Assembly: GCF_030812315.1 (NCBI RefSeq)
Contig: NZ_JAUSSM010000003.1
Span: forward strand, 62,001 to 126,000
Length of the DNA stretch: 64,000 bases
Direction of reading: 5' to 3'
Source of the DNA: Arthrobacter oryzae
Lineage (GTDB): Bacteria; Actinomycetota; Actinomycetes; Actinomycetales; Micrococcaceae
The notes beneath the pieces are model-generated. The model was not told where the DNA came from, made no database searches, and was given only the letters and a program-made list of their open reading frames with translations. This document shows, piece after piece, positions 51,462 through 60,961 of this stretch. The position numbers and the translations under genes were made by a program. How positions within the stretch are numbered: position 1 is the first letter of the stretch; each line of letters begins with the position of its first letter.

Positions 51462-52988
51462 CTACTTGGCGGGCGAGTAGTTGTAGATGGACGGAACGGC
51501 CTGCTGTGCCTGCGGGGTGACGTTCACTTTGTCGTTGTGGTAGTACATCTGGTTGGTGCGGAACAGCGGAGCGAACCAGGCCTGCTCCACCACATACTTG
51601 TTGACGTCCTGGGCCAGCGTGCCGGCCTCTTCGCCACCGGTGCGCACAGCCTGGATCTTGGCCTCGAGCTCCGGGGCGGTGTTCTTGAAGGGGTTGTACA
51701 GGGCCTTGGTGGAGACGATCTGGTCGATCGCAACCGTGGGCTCACCCTGGAAGAGGTTGTAGAACATTGCGTGGTACTTCTGCGCTGCAACGTCCGCCGT
51801 GAAGGTGTTGGTGATCGCGGCGCCCGGCTTCAGGGTGATTCCGACGTCCGCGAGCTGCTGCTGGAGGACGGAGATCAGGGTTTCAGCTCCCGGAAGGGTG
51901 GGGACGTCGATAGTCACGTTGCCTTCGAAGCCGGATTCCTTCAGGAGTTGCTTGGCCTTGGCAGGGTCGTAGCTGTAGTAGTTTTCGAGCTCTTCAGTCC
52001 AGGCACCGCTGTCCTTGCCGAACGGCTGGGAGGTGGGAGTCCCCTGGCCGAGCATGACCTGTTCCAGGATGGTCTTGCGGTCGAATGCGTGGTTGATGGC
52101 CTGGCGGACCTTGACGTTGGCCAGAGCGGGGTTCTTGGTTCCGTCGCGGTCCAGGAGGAGCAAGCCGGACCAGTCCACCTGGTTCGCTTCAAGCTTCATC
52201 TTGGCGCCTTCGGCCTGCTTACCATTCTTGGGGTCCAGGAGGGTGGCGTCCACCTGGCCGGAAACCAGGGCGTTTGTCCGGGCTGTGGGATCGGTGAGGA
52301 TCTTGAGGGTCAACTTCTTGTACTTCTGGAGGTCCTTGTTCCAGTAGCCATCACGTGCTGTGAAGACCGTCTGCGAGTCCTTCACTGAGGCCGCTTTGTC
52401 CATCACGTACGGGCCGGAGCCCACCGGTACGGTCTTGATGGCGTCAGTACCCAGGGACTGGGGGCTTCCCATCAGGCCGGCTGCTTGGCTCAGGAAGTAC
52501 TCCAGTGCGGGTTCCGTGGCGGTGAGGTTGATATCAATGGTGTCCTCGTCCACCACGGCGATGTCGGATACAGAAGCCAATTGGGCCATCTGGGGACCAT
52601 TTGCCTTCTTGAAGTGATCAAGGTTGGCCTTGGCAGCTTCAGCGTTGAACTTGGCACCGTCACTGAAGGTGACGTCAGTCCGGAGATCCACGGTGAGCTT
52701 GGTGTTGGTGTCGTTGTACTTCCACGCCGTGGCCAACATCGGGCTGAGCTTGCCGTCCGGTTCGCGCAGGATCAGGGTGTCATACGCTGCCTGGTACGGC
52801 TGCAGCGCATGGCCGACGTGGGCCTGGGCAGGATCCCAGGAAGTGATGTCGCGGAGGGTGCCCAAGGTAAGTGATGTTGGAGCAGCGCCGGCGTTCGAGC
52901 CCGCTCCGGCGCCCCCGCCGCATGCGGTGAGCGCCAGCGAGGCGCTGAGTACGAGGGCGGCTGCTGCCGCCTTGGGACCTAACTTCAT
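51462..52988 (-). CDS. ABC transporter substrate-binding lipoprotein (SBP family 5)
   Basis: A 508-residue solute-binding lipoprotein. The signal ends in a lipobox LTACGGGAG, with Cys about residue 23. The family 5 body includes SLTLGTLRDITSWDPAQAHV, PVGSGPYVMDKAASVKDSQT and AINHAFDRKTILEQVMLGQG. Family 5 proteins bind peptides, nickel or oligosaccharides; the neighbouring sugar genes suggest a glycoside. Its promoter carries the operator at 53094-53109. Confidence 0.92.
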   Translation of the reverse strand: MKLGPKAAAAALVLSASLALTACGGGAGAGSNAGAAPTSLTLGTLRDITSWDPAQAHVGHALQPYQAAYDTLILREPDGKLSPMLATAWKYNDTNTKLTVDLRTDVTFSDGAKFNAEAAKANLDHFKKANGPQMAQLASVSDIAVVDEDTIDINLTATEPALEYFLSQAAGLMGSPQSLGTDAIKTVPVGSGPYVMDKAASVKDSQTVFTARDGYWNKDLQKYKKLTLKILTDPTARTNALVSGQVDATLLDPKNGKQAEGAKMKLEANQVDWSGLLLLDRDGTKNPALANVKVRQAINHAFDRKTILEQVMLGQGTPTSQPFGKDSGAWTEELENYYSYDPAKAKQLLKESGFEGNVTIDVPTLPGAETLISVLQQQLADVGITLKPGAAITNTFTADVAAQKYHAMFYNLFQGEPTVAIDQIVSTKALYNPFKNTAPELEAKIQAVRTGGEEAGTLAQDVNKYVVEQAWFAPLFRTNQMYYHNDKVNVTPQAQQAVPSIYNYSPAK

Positions 52989-53069
52989 TGTTGGCTCCTA
53001 GGATCCGTGGAACGTGAGACTTGCGAAATGCAGCAAGTGTGGCGTGGGCCACATCCGCCTTGTGGGATT

Positions 53070-53109
53070 CACAGTACGCACTGTTGCTTTGTTTGGCAAC
53101 CGATTGTCA
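53070..53109 (-). promoter_or_regulatory. LacI-type operator and promoter of the ABC importer operon
   Basis: TGGCAACCGATTGTCA (53094-53109, two mismatches) contains the minus-strand -35 TTGCCA. A -10 TACTGT follows 17 nt further on at about 53071-53076. The pattern is the same as at the GPH operon, with the operator on the -35 box. Confidence 0.6.
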
Positions 53110-53171
53110 AAAATGTTGCAGTATTTCTTTTCCGTACCGGAACGGGTCGCTCGGACACGAGCGGGCTGGTT

Positions 53172-53183
53172 GCAACCGGTTGC
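53172..53183. promoter_or_regulatory. Second LacI-type operator core
   Basis: GCAACCGGTTGC is a perfect 12-bp palindrome and matches the core of the sites at 44346 and 55182. It is about 70 bp upstream of the first site and could allow looping. Confidence 0.5.
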
Positions 53184-53219
53184 CTCCGGCTATGCCCCAG
53201 ACGCCACTGCAGCCATGGG

Positions 53220-54230
53220 TCAGGACACTTTGCCAGCCAATTCCGGGTAGCTCTGCCGGTAGACGTCCTTGATGATGCGCAGCGATTTTTCGGCCTCTGC
53301 GGGGCTGATCCAAAACGGCTCCGCCTCGTCCAGCCGGCCATAGAAGTCGTTAATCAGCAGCTCGTGGGAGACACCCCAGTAGGACCGGCCGCCGGAGTCG
53401 CTCGTGCGCTCCGGAATGACGTCCACCCGTCCGTCATCATAGGTGACCGTGAGGTCGCCCCGCAGGCACAGGACGGCCTTCTCAGTGACCACATCGAGTG
53501 TCACCGGCGCGTTGTAGGCGTTGGCCAGGGTGGCATAGAACGCGCTTCGGGCACCGTTGGCATGTTCCGCCACGAATTCGGCGGTGTCCTCCACCTCGAT
53601 GGTGCCGCCCAGGAACCGCGTCGAAGCATTTCCCGTGACCGCGACAACGTCACCCACCAGCCACTGGAGCAGGTCCACGGTATGGATGGCCTGGTTCATC
53701 ATCAACCCGCCGCCGCCACTGGCCCAGGTCCCCCGCCACGGCCGGCTTTCGTAGTACTCGGCGGAGCGCTGCCACATCACTGTTGCCGAGGCCCCGACCA
53801 CAGCCCCCAGCTCGCCCGACGACAGCAGGGCGTGCATGGCCTGCGCCGTCGCGTTGTACCGGTTCTGGAAGCACACGGCGATTTTCGCCCGGCCCGCCGA
53901 GGCGGCTTCCACCAGCCGCCGGCCTTCGGCCAAGGTGTGGGCCAGCGGTTTCTCCACGATGACGTTGACGCCCCGCTCCAGGCAGTCCGCGGCCACCGAG
54001 GCGTGCTGGTCATGCGGCGTGCAGATGTGCACCACGTCCGGCCGGACCGCCTCGATGAGGCTCAGGTGGTCGGCAAAGCCGGGGACGCCGTAGGCGGCCA
54101 CGGCCGCAGCCAGCCGCTGCGGATCCGGATCGCAGACGGCAACCAGCGCGGCGCCGTCGAGCTTTGCAATCGCCTCGAAGTGCACGGCTGAAACGTCGCC
54201 GCAGCCGATGACCGCCGCCGTCGTGCTCAA
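53220..54230 (-). CDS. Gfo/Idh/MocA family NAD(P)-dependent oxidoreductase, second copy
   Basis: A 336-residue oxidoreductase starting MSTTAAVIGCGDVSAVHFEA. The Rossmann loop is AAVIGCGDVS with LVAVCDPDPQR as the nucleotide-binding acidic strand; VIVEKPLAHTLAEGRRLVEA carries the EKP Lys and MNQAIHTVDLLQWLVGD the conserved His. It differs from the protein at 45659. Its ATG overlaps the stop of the TIM-barrel gene by four bases, so this pair is coupled. Confidence 0.9.
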   Translation of the reverse strand: MSTTAAVIGCGDVSAVHFEAIAKLDGAALVAVCDPDPQRLAAAVAAYGVPGFADHLSLIEAVRPDVVHICTPHDQHASVAADCLERGVNVIVEKPLAHTLAEGRRLVEAASAGRAKIAVCFQNRYNATAQAMHALLSSGELGAVVGASATVMWQRSAEYYESRPWRGTWASGGGGLMMNQAIHTVDLLQWLVGDVVAVTGNASTRFLGGTIEVEDTAEFVAEHANGARSAFYATLANAYNAPVTLDVVTEKAVLCLRGDLTVTYDDGRVDVIPERTSDSGGRSYWGVSHELLINDFYGRLDEAEPFWISPAEAEKSLRIIKDVYRQSYPELAGKVS

Positions 54231-55075
54231 GAGAGTTCAACCCCGTTCTTCGCCGCGAGCGCAGCGAAGGCGCGGGCCGCGATGCCGAAGGCCACCGGGC
54301 CCGAGAAGCCGCCCAGCTCGTGGGCGCTGGCCAGGTGGGGTTCCAGCGAGGCGAACCCGGTGAAGCCGTCCGCCTTGAGGGCGGCGATGGTGGCGTCCAG
54401 CTCGCCGTCGCCCTCGCCGGAAGGAACCACTTCGCCGCTGGTGGAGAGCGCGTCCTTGACCTGGAAGTACTCGAGGTACGGGCGCAGCATGGCATAGCCC
54501 TCGGTGTAGGGCTTGACGCCCACCTGGACGAAGTTGGCGTTGTCCCAGGCGATGCGCAGCGCCGGGGAGTCCACGGACTCCATGATGTCCAGCACGCGGG
54601 GCGGGGTATCGCCGTAGATGCCCTTTTCGTTTTCATGCAGAAGCACGACCCCGGACTCCTCCGCGAGCGCTGCCAGCGCACCCATGCGGGCCAGGACATC
54701 CTCGCGGATGTCTTCGGCGCTCCGCCCTTCCTCCCGGTAGAACGAGAAGATACGGATGTACTTGGTATCCAGGCCCTTGGCCACGGAGATGATCTGTCGG
54801 AGGCGTCGCAGCTCATGCTCCACCGGCAGGCTCACATCCACCTTGCCGATGGGGCTGGCCACTGCAGAGACCTTGAGGCCCTTTTCGTCGAGGATGTCCT
54901 TGAGCCGGGCAACCTGCTCCGGTTCCAGCTCGGAGACGTTGGTGCCCCAGGCGCTGCGCACCTCGATGTGGCGCGCGCCCAATGCCAGCAATACCGCAGC
55001 CTGCACCGCGGGATCCGGATCTATCTCGTCGCCGAAACCTGAGAGGGGCCAGACTGCGGTTGTTGTTTTGCTCAC
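54227..55075 (-). CDS. Sugar phosphate isomerase/epimerase, second copy (TIM barrel)
   Basis: A 282-residue protein starting at GTG 55075 (VSKTTTAVWPLSGFGDEIDP), with AGGAG upstream; the longer frame lacks a ribosome-binding site. The barrel has ARHIEVRSAWGTNVSELEPE, VVLLHENEKGIYGDTPPRVL, ALRIAWDNANFVQVG and EYFQVKDALSTSG, with the Glu, Asp, His, Lys metal set of the AP_endonuc_2 family. It is divergent from the second LacI gene and shares its operator region. Confidence 0.88.
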   Translation of the reverse strand: MSKTTTAVWPLSGFGDEIDPDPAVQAAVLLALGARHIEVRSAWGTNVSELEPEQVARLKDILDEKGLKVSAVASPIGKVDVSLPVEHELRRLRQIISVAKGLDTKYIRIFSFYREEGRSAEDIREDVLARMGALAALAEESGVVLLHENEKGIYGDTPPRVLDIMESVDSPALRIAWDNANFVQVGVKPYTEGYAMLRPYLEYFQVKDALSTSGEVVPSGEGDGELDATIAALKADGFTGFASLEPHLASAHELGGFSGPVAFGIAARAFAALAAKNGVELS

Positions 55076-55157
55076 GCGGATCTCCTGGGTTTCGCGGCCG
55101 CCGCGCCTGCTTCCCAGCTCCGGCGCGGTGACGCAGTTCACAAACGGTGTCCACCCC

Positions 55158-55220
55158 AGTTTAGCTAGACCTGCCATGAAATGACAACCGATTGCCAAAA
55201 ACTGACAATCTGTGGCATTC
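55158..55220. promoter_or_regulatory. Divergent promoters with shared LacI-type operator
   Basis: TGACAACCGATTGCCA (55182-55197, two mismatches) lies between divergent genes. On the minus strand it holds -35 TTGTCA with -10 TAAACT (55158-55163) 18 nt away. On the plus strand TTGCCA (55192-55197) is followed 18 nt on by CATTCT, a weaker -10 for the LacI gene. One repressor site could thus control both. Confidence 0.65.
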
Positions 55221-55309
55221 TTTGCTGACCGGATCTGTGGCGGCAGTCACAGGCCTGCCCATCCGACCCGGCCATCACGGTCAGGCCACCACGTTCAGAG
55301 AGGAGCGCC

Positions 55310-56335
55310 GTGGCTACGACGCAACCAGCAGCAGTGGACCGCCCGCCCACCATCCATGACATCGCAGCGCTCTGCGGCGTGGCGGCCTCCACCGTCTCCC
55401 GGGCGCTTTCCTCGCCGGACCGTGTCAACATCCGGACGCGCCAGCGGATCGAGGCGGCTGCGGCCCAGCTGCACTACATCCCCAACAGCCAAGCCAAGGC
55501 ACTGAGTTCCGGCCGCACGGGTGCAGTGGGAGTGCTGGTCCCGGACATCACCAACCCCTTCTACTTCGACCTCATCCGGGGCACCCAGCTCCAGCTCAAG
55601 GCCGCCGGGTACACCCAGCTGCTGGTGGATACGGAGGAATCGGACGAGGTGGAGGCCAGCACCATGGAACAGCTGCGCAAGAGTGCGGACGGAATCGTGG
55701 TGGCCGCCTCCCGGCTGAGCGACGAAGCCTTGCTGGCCGCGGCGGCGAAGATGCCCATGGTCACGGTCAACCGTGACGTCCCCGGCATCCCTGCGGTTCT
55801 CATTGACACCCCGTCCGCCACGAGCCAGGCCCTCGACCATCTCATCTCGCTGAGGCACACCCGGATTGCCTACATCGCCGGGCCCGCGACATCCCAGTCG
55901 AGCACGCGGCGCTGGGCCGCCCTGTCCGAGGCAGCCGAGGAACGCGGCGTGGAAGTGCGCCGGCTGGGACCGTTCGCTCCCAAAACGCAGTCCGGCGCGG
56001 CCGCCGCGGACGCCGCCGTGCACAGCGGAGTGACGGCCTGCATCGCGTTCAACGACCTCATCGCCATTGGCATGCTCCAGCGCCTTCGTGAACGAGGCAT
56101 CCGTGTTCCGGAGGACATGAGCATTGTGGGCTGCGACGACATCTTCGGCGCCGACTTCTGCAACCCGCCGCTGACCACCATGGCCTCCCCGATCGAACAG
56201 GCCGGCCGTGTGGCGGTCTCCATGCTGCTGGCCCAGCTGAACCCGCTGGCAGGGGGCGGCACCCGGAGCCGGTCCGTGATGCCCACGCACCTGACGGTCC
56301 GCGGCTCCACCGGGCCCGCGCCTGCACCGCATTAG
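55310..56335 (+). CDS. LacI-family transcriptional regulator of the glycoside importer island
   Basis: A 341-residue LacI/GalR regulator starting at GTG 55310 (VATTQPAAVDRPPTIHDIAA), with AGGAG upstream. The helix-turn-helix is PTIHDIAALCGVAASTVSRA and the hinge region NSQAKALSSGRTG. The sensor domain ends in IVGCDDIFGADFCNPPLTTM, nearly the same as in the hexuronate regulator at 44398. The two are paralogues and may read the same operator type. Confidence 0.92.
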   Translation: MATTQPAAVDRPPTIHDIAALCGVAASTVSRALSSPDRVNIRTRQRIEAAAAQLHYIPNSQAKALSSGRTGAVGVLVPDITNPFYFDLIRGTQLQLKAAGYTQLLVDTEESDEVEASTMEQLRKSADGIVVAASRLSDEALLAAAAKMPMVTVNRDVPGIPAVLIDTPSATSQALDHLISLRHTRIAYIAGPATSQSSTRRWAALSEAAEERGVEVRRLGPFAPKTQSGAAAADAAVHSGVTACIAFNDLIAIGMLQRLRERGIRVPEDMSIVGCDDIFGADFCNPPLTTMASPIEQAGRVAVSMLLAQLNPLAGGGTRSRSVMPTHLTVRGSTGPAPAPH

Positions 56336-56428
56336 GAAGCCTGGTGCTCCGACAACGCTGTAACTCGGTGCGCCGACTCGTGCGGACACAGTTGAGCATG
56401 GTTGACACTGCTGACTAGTCTGGATCAC

Positions 56429-57283
56429 ATGCGCGAACTCCAGGCCAGGATCATTGAAGAAATGGGCGTCCAGCCCCGGATCGACCCCGCCGGGGAGGTG
56501 CGCAAACGCGTCACCTTCCTGAAGGAATACCTCAAGGCAACGCACACCAAGGGCTTCGTCCTGGGCATCTCCGGAGGCCTCGATTCCTCGCTCGCCGGCC
56601 GGCTGGCCCAGCTTGCCGTCGAGGAGCTCACGGCCGAAGGCGTCGACGCCAACTTTGTGGCGGTGCGCCTTCCCTACGGCGTGCAGCACGATGAGGACGA
56701 CGCCCAGGCAGCCCTCGACTTCATCCAGGCCAAGACCGAGTGGACCTTCAACATCTCCGCCGCTGTGGACGGTTTCGAGGAAGAATTCGAGAAGACCGTG
56801 GGCAACGGGATCTCCGACTTCCACAAGGGCAACACCAAGGCCCGCACCCGCATGATCGCCCAGTACGCCCTCGCCGGCGAGCACAACTACCTGGTCATCG
56901 GAACCGACCACGGCGCCGAGTCAGTCACGGGCTTCTTCACCAAATACGGCGACGGCGGCGCGGACATCCTGCCGTTGTTCGGGCTGAACAAGCGCCAGAA
57001 CCGGGCACTCCTCGCCGAGCTCGGCGCCCCGGCCCGGATCTGGGAGAAGGTCCCTACGGCCGACCTCCTCGACGGCAAGCCGGGCCGCACGGACGAAGAC
57101 GAGCTGGGCATCAGCTATGACCAGATCGACGACTATCTCGAAGGCCGGGAGGTCCCGGACGCCGTGGCCGAATCCATCGAGCAGAAATACCTCCGCACCC
57201 GTCACAAGCGCACGGTCCCGGTCACGATTTTCGATAGCTGGTGGAGGGGCCAAGGCCCCGAGGAACCCCGCGTCGGGCTGTAG
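56429..57283 (+). CDS. nadE: Ammonia-dependent NAD+ synthetase
   Basis: NadE amidates deamido-NAD+ to NAD+ with ATP and ammonia. The 284-residue protein starts at ATG 56429 ([16 protein letters not shown]); a TTG at 56402 would add nine residues. The ATP-pyrophosphatase P-loop is [16 protein letters not shown], followed by [34 protein letters not shown] and [20 protein letters not shown]. No glutaminase domain is present, so free ammonia is the donor. The ribosome-binding site is weak. Confidence 0.95.
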   Translation: MRELQARIIEEMGVQPRIDPAGEVRKRVTFLKEYLKATHTKGFVLGISGGLDSSLAGRLAQLAVEELTAEGVDANFVAVRLPYGVQHDEDDAQAALDFIQAKTEWTFNISAAVDGFEEEFEKTVGNGISDFHKGNTKARTRMIAQYALAGEHNYLVIGTDHGAESVTGFFTKYGDGGADILPLFGLNKRQNRALLAELGAPARIWEKVPTADLLDGKPGRTDEDELGISYDQIDDYLEGREVPDAVAESIEQKYLRTRHKRTVPVTIFDSWWRGQGPEEPRVGL

Positions 57284-57299
57284 GGCTGTAGGCACTGCC

Positions 57300-57349
57300 C
57301 CGGGCACCTTGGACGCTGGGCGGCCCAACCCGGGCACTTTGGAAGCTGG
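57300..57349. repeat. Imperfect 20-bp direct repeat, 30-bp period
   Basis: CCGGGCACCTTGGACGCTGG (57300-57319) and CCGGGCACTTTGGAAGCTGG (57330-57349) match at 18 of 20 bases in the gap after nadE. No role is evident. Confidence 0.6.
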
Positions 57350-57430
57350 CTGGGCCGTTCGGGCCCGGAATACCGGCGTGTCCGTGTCGAAGTGCCCCGC
57401 GACGGCCGGGCCTTAACCCGGCGACCTCCC

Positions 57431-58336
57431 CTACGGGATGAGCACGAGTTTGCCCCGGACGTGGCCCCCGCGGCTGAGGCCCAGTGCCCGCGCCGCTTCG
57501 GTGAGGGGAAGCCGCTCCTGGATGTTGAACCGGAGCTTCCCGTCCGCAGCCAGCCGGGCCGCGTCCGCTACCCGTCCGTCCAGCAGCCGCACCGGGGCAA
57601 TTCCGGCGGCGTTGGACTCCTTGCCGGAAACTGTGGTCACGGCGGTGCCGTGGCCGCCCAGCAGCTCGACCGTGGCCGCCGTCGTCGCCTCCCCGCCATT
57701 GGTGTCCAGCACGGCGGTGATGCTGCCCAGGGAGCGGACGCGCTCCACGAGACCTTCTCCATACGCGACGGGTTCGGCTCCGAGGCCGCGCAAATAGTCA
57801 TGGTTCTGCTCTGAAGCGGTGCCGATGACGCGGATGCCCAGATCCCGCGCGATCTGGACGGCTGCCGTGCCCACACCGCCCGCCGCCCCGTGGATGAGCA
57901 CTGTGTCACCCACGCCTACGCCCAACTGGACCAGGGCCGAGTACGCTGCGCCGCCCGCTATAGCCAGGCAGGCTGCCTGCTCAAAATCGATGCCGGCCGG
58001 CTTGGGTGTCAGCTGGGCGGTCGGAAGATTGGCGACGGCGCGGTAGCCTCCGACCATGCCGTTCCAGATGACTTCATCACCTTTATCGAACGCGGTTACG
58101 CCGGGGCCGACGGCGGTCACCGTTCCTGCCGCTTCGCAGCCGGGAACAGCCGGGAGCTGCAGCGGGAAGTACGGTTCCAGGTAGCCCGCAACGACCTTCC
58201 AGTCCATCTGGTTGACGGCGAGGGCGCGAACGCCCACCTGAACCTCACCCTCTCCCGGGGGTGGCTGCTCTTCTTCGCCCGCGGTGACGACGTCCGGGCT
58301 GCCAAAGTGGTCGAACATCATTTTGGTGGTTGTCAT
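57431..58336 (-). CDS. Quinone-oxidoreductase-like MDR dehydrogenase
   Basis: A 301-residue medium-chain dehydrogenase/reductase starting at ATG 58336 (MTTTKMMFDHFGSPDV), with GGAG upstream. The GroES-like domain has PAVPGCEAAGTVTAVG and the Rossmann part has VLIHGAAGGVGTAAVQIARD. No zinc ligands are seen, so it is a zinc-free quinone/enone reductase type that uses NADPH. The substrate is unknown. A 114-bp gap separates it from the IclR gene. Confidence 0.9.
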   Translation of the reverse strand: MTTTKMMFDHFGSPDVVTAGEEEQPPPGEGEVQVGVRALAVNQMDWKVVAGYLEPYFPLQLPAVPGCEAAGTVTAVGPGVTAFDKGDEVIWNGMVGGYRAVANLPTAQLTPKPAGIDFEQAACLAIAGGAAYSALVQLGVGVGDTVLIHGAAGGVGTAAVQIARDLGIRVIGTASEQNHDYLRGLGAEPVAYGEGLVERVRSLGSITAVLDTNGGEATTAATVELLGGHGTAVTTVSGKESNAAGIAPVRLLDGRVADAARLAADGKLRFNIQERLPLTEAARALGLSRGGHVRGKLVLIP

Positions 58337-58450
58337 GAGGCTGCGCTCCTTAGGCTCGACGCGACTGCGGCCTACGCTGCCAGCATCTTGCACAACGGGT
58401 GTGTTCGCAAGCGCCTGCAGCTGGGTGAACTTGGCAGAGGTAGGCGATGC

Positions 58451-59236
58451 TCAGGCCCCTGGCGAGCGATTGAGCAGCGTGGAGATCCGGTGTGCTTCTT
58501 CCATCAGGAGACGGCCCAGGGTCTCCTGCCGTTCGCCCCGGAACCGCGGCTCGATCCCCGTCAGCGACAACGCCCAGGCGGGCCGGCCGCGCTGGTCGAA
58601 AACGGCCGCACCCATCCCCCAGCTGCCCTCGAGGACCAGGCCGGGATTGACCGAGTAGCCCGCCTGCCGCGTCTTCGCCAGGTTCTCCCGGACCAGGGCC
58701 TCGGTGTGCGCCGCGGCGAAGCTGCCGGCATGGGCGGCCCAGCCGGCGAGCAGCTCCTCCTGTTCCGCCTCGGGCATGAACGCCATGATCGCGGTTCCGG
58801 CGGACGCCACCCCCAGCGGGAACCGGACGCCCTCGTGCAGCACAAAGGAGCGCACGGGGAAGCTGCCTTCCTCACGGAGCAGGCACACCGTTTCAGCCCC
58901 GCGCCGGATGGAGAAGAAGGCGCTTTCACCGGTCTCCTCGGCCAGCCGGCGCAGGCTGGGCCGTGCAATGTCCTCCAGCGGAAAGCGGGCTGACGCCACG
59001 GAACCCATCAGCAGGATTTCCGGGCCCAGCACCCAGTTGCCACTCTGCGGATCCTGGTCCAGCAGGCCCTCGGAGGCCAGCGAGGAAAGCAGCCGGTGGA
59101 CAGTGGGCCGTGTGAGTCCCGATTCCCGGACCACTTCAACCAGCGGACTGCCTTCGGGCTTCCGTCCCACGATCCGCAGCAGACTGGCAACCCGGCTGAC
59201 CACCTGGGCGCCCTGGACCGGTGTTGAATTCATCAT
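58451..59236 (-). CDS. IclR-family transcriptional regulator
   Basis: A 261-residue regulator starting at ATG 59236 (MMNSTPVQGAQVVSRVASLL), with GAAGGGGA upstream. The winged helix-turn-helix is LVEVVRESGLTRPTVHRLLS and the effector domain begins at about 80 with LAEETGESAFFSIRRGAETV. The divergent CoA-transferase and thiolase operon is its probable target. Inverted repeats lie in the shared promoter region at 59250-59268 and 59373-59385. Confidence 0.92.
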   Translation of the reverse strand: MMNSTPVQGAQVVSRVASLLRIVGRKPEGSPLVEVVRESGLTRPTVHRLLSSLASEGLLDQDPQSGNWVLGPEILLMGSVASARFPLEDIARPSLRRLAEETGESAFFSIRRGAETVCLLREEGSFPVRSFVLHEGVRFPLGVASAGTAIMAFMPEAEQEELLAGWAAHAGSFAAAHTEALVRENLAKTRQAGYSVNPGLVLEGSWGMGAAVFDQRGRPAWALSLTGIEPRFRGERQETLGRLLMEEAHRISTLLNRSPGA

Positions 59237-59249
59237 TTCCCCTTCAAAA

Positions 59250-59268
59250 GTATCCACAATATGGATAC
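59250..59268. promoter_or_regulatory. IclR-type inverted repeat next to the IclR start
   Basis: GTATCCA (59250-59256) and TGGATAC (59262-59268) are a perfect inverted repeat with a 5-bp spacer, 14 bp upstream of the IclR ATG. It suits autoregulation. Confidence 0.6.
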
Positions 59269-59324
59269 TCCAAAGCTTACCGTCCACACTGTAAGAATCA
59301 ACGTATTTTCGGGAAAATGCAGCC

Positions 59325-59385
59325 TTGACAGCGTCTCCTGCGGCCCCGTACGCTCCAATCCCAGAACAACAGTCCACAAAGTGGA
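59325..59385 (+). promoter_or_regulatory. Promoter and second inverted repeat of the CoA-transferase operon
   Basis: TTGACA (59325-59330) and TACGCT (59349-59354), 18 nt apart, form a likely promoter. TCCAC (59373-59377) and GTGGA (59381-59385), an inverted repeat with a 3-bp spacer, lie 20-30 bp past the -10. It shares the TCCA/TGGA half-site with the repeat at 59250. Confidence 0.55.
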
Positions 59386-59444
59386 TTGCCGGCTGCGCAG
59401 GGAATCCGCAGATCCGGAAACCCGCCGCTCAATGAGGAGATGCA

Positions 59445-60164
59445 ATGTCAAAGGTGAAATCCGGCGCGGCTGCCGCGCTGCAGGACGTGCTGCGGGACGG
59501 CATGACGCTGGCCGTCGGAGGCTTCGGGCTCAGCGGCATCCCGGCGGACCTGATCGAGGCCGTCCGCGCTTCCGGCGTCAAGGACCTCACAGTGGTCTCC
59601 AACAACATGGGCGTGGACGGCAAGGGCCTCGGCGTGCTGATCGAGGCGGGCCAGGTCCGCAAGGTCATCGCCTCCTATGTGGGCGAGAATAAGCTCTTCG
59701 CCGAGCAGTACCTCGCCGGCAAGCTGGAGGTCGAGTTCACCCCGCAGGGCACCCTGGCCGAGCGCCTCCGCGCCGGCGGGGCCGGCATCCCGGCTTTCTA
59801 CACCAAGACCGGCGTCGGCACGCTCGTCGCCGAGGGCAAACCGCTGGCCGAGTTCGACGGCGAAACGTACGTCCAGGAGCGGGCCATCAAGGCCGACGTC
59901 GCACTGGTCCACGCCCATACTGCAGACACCGACGGCAACCTGATCTACCGCTTCACTGCCCGGAACTTCAACCCCGTGGTGGCAACGGCCGGTGCGGTAA
60001 CTATCGCTGAAGCCGAAGTGATCGTGGAACCGGGCGCACTGGACCCCAACCACATCGTCACCCCCGGCGTCTACGTCCAGCGCCTGGTGCAGGCCAGCGG
60101 CCGGGTCAAGGACATTGAACAGCGCACCGTCCGACTCCGCGCCTCCGAGCCCGTTCCCGCCTAG
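59445..60164 (+). CDS. 3-oxoacid/3-oxoadipate CoA-transferase subunit A
   Basis: The alpha subunit of a family I CoA-transferase that moves CoA from succinyl-CoA to a 3-oxo acid. The 239-residue protein has [20 protein letters not shown] (CoA-binding), [20 protein letters not shown], and [20 protein letters not shown]. Whether the substrate is acetoacetate (ScoA) or 3-oxoadipate (PcaI) cannot be read. Subunit B follows after a 116-bp gap that holds half of a family A palindrome. Confidence 0.9.
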   Translation: MSKVKSGAAAALQDVLRDGMTLAVGGFGLSGIPADLIEAVRASGVKDLTVVSNNMGVDGKGLGVLIEAGQVRKVIASYVGENKLFAEQYLAGKLEVEFTPQGTLAERLRAGGAGIPAFYTKTGVGTLVAEGKPLAEFDGETYVQERAIKADVALVHAHTADTDGNLIYRFTARNFNPVVATAGAVTIAEAEVIVEPGALDPNHIVTPGVYVQRLVQASGRVKDIEQRTVRLRASEPVPA

Positions 60165-60226
60165 CCCCCCGCCGCCCAAGCCGCGGCATCACCGGGACCG
60201 GCGCCCCAGTCCCCCACCCCCCACCA

Positions 60227-60246
60227 AGCGCGAACGAACACTTAAG
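60227..60246. repeat. Half-site of the family A palindrome
   Basis: AGCGCGAACGAACACTTAAG differs at one base from the arm at 36092. No second arm follows, so no hairpin forms. It lies in the leader between CoA-transferase subunits A and B and may be a decayed copy. Confidence 0.6.
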
Positions 60247-60280
60247 CCCCCAAGACTTCGAGATCCCAAGGAGAACCCCC

Positions 60281-60957
<677 letters not shown>

Positions 60958-60961
<4 letters not shown>

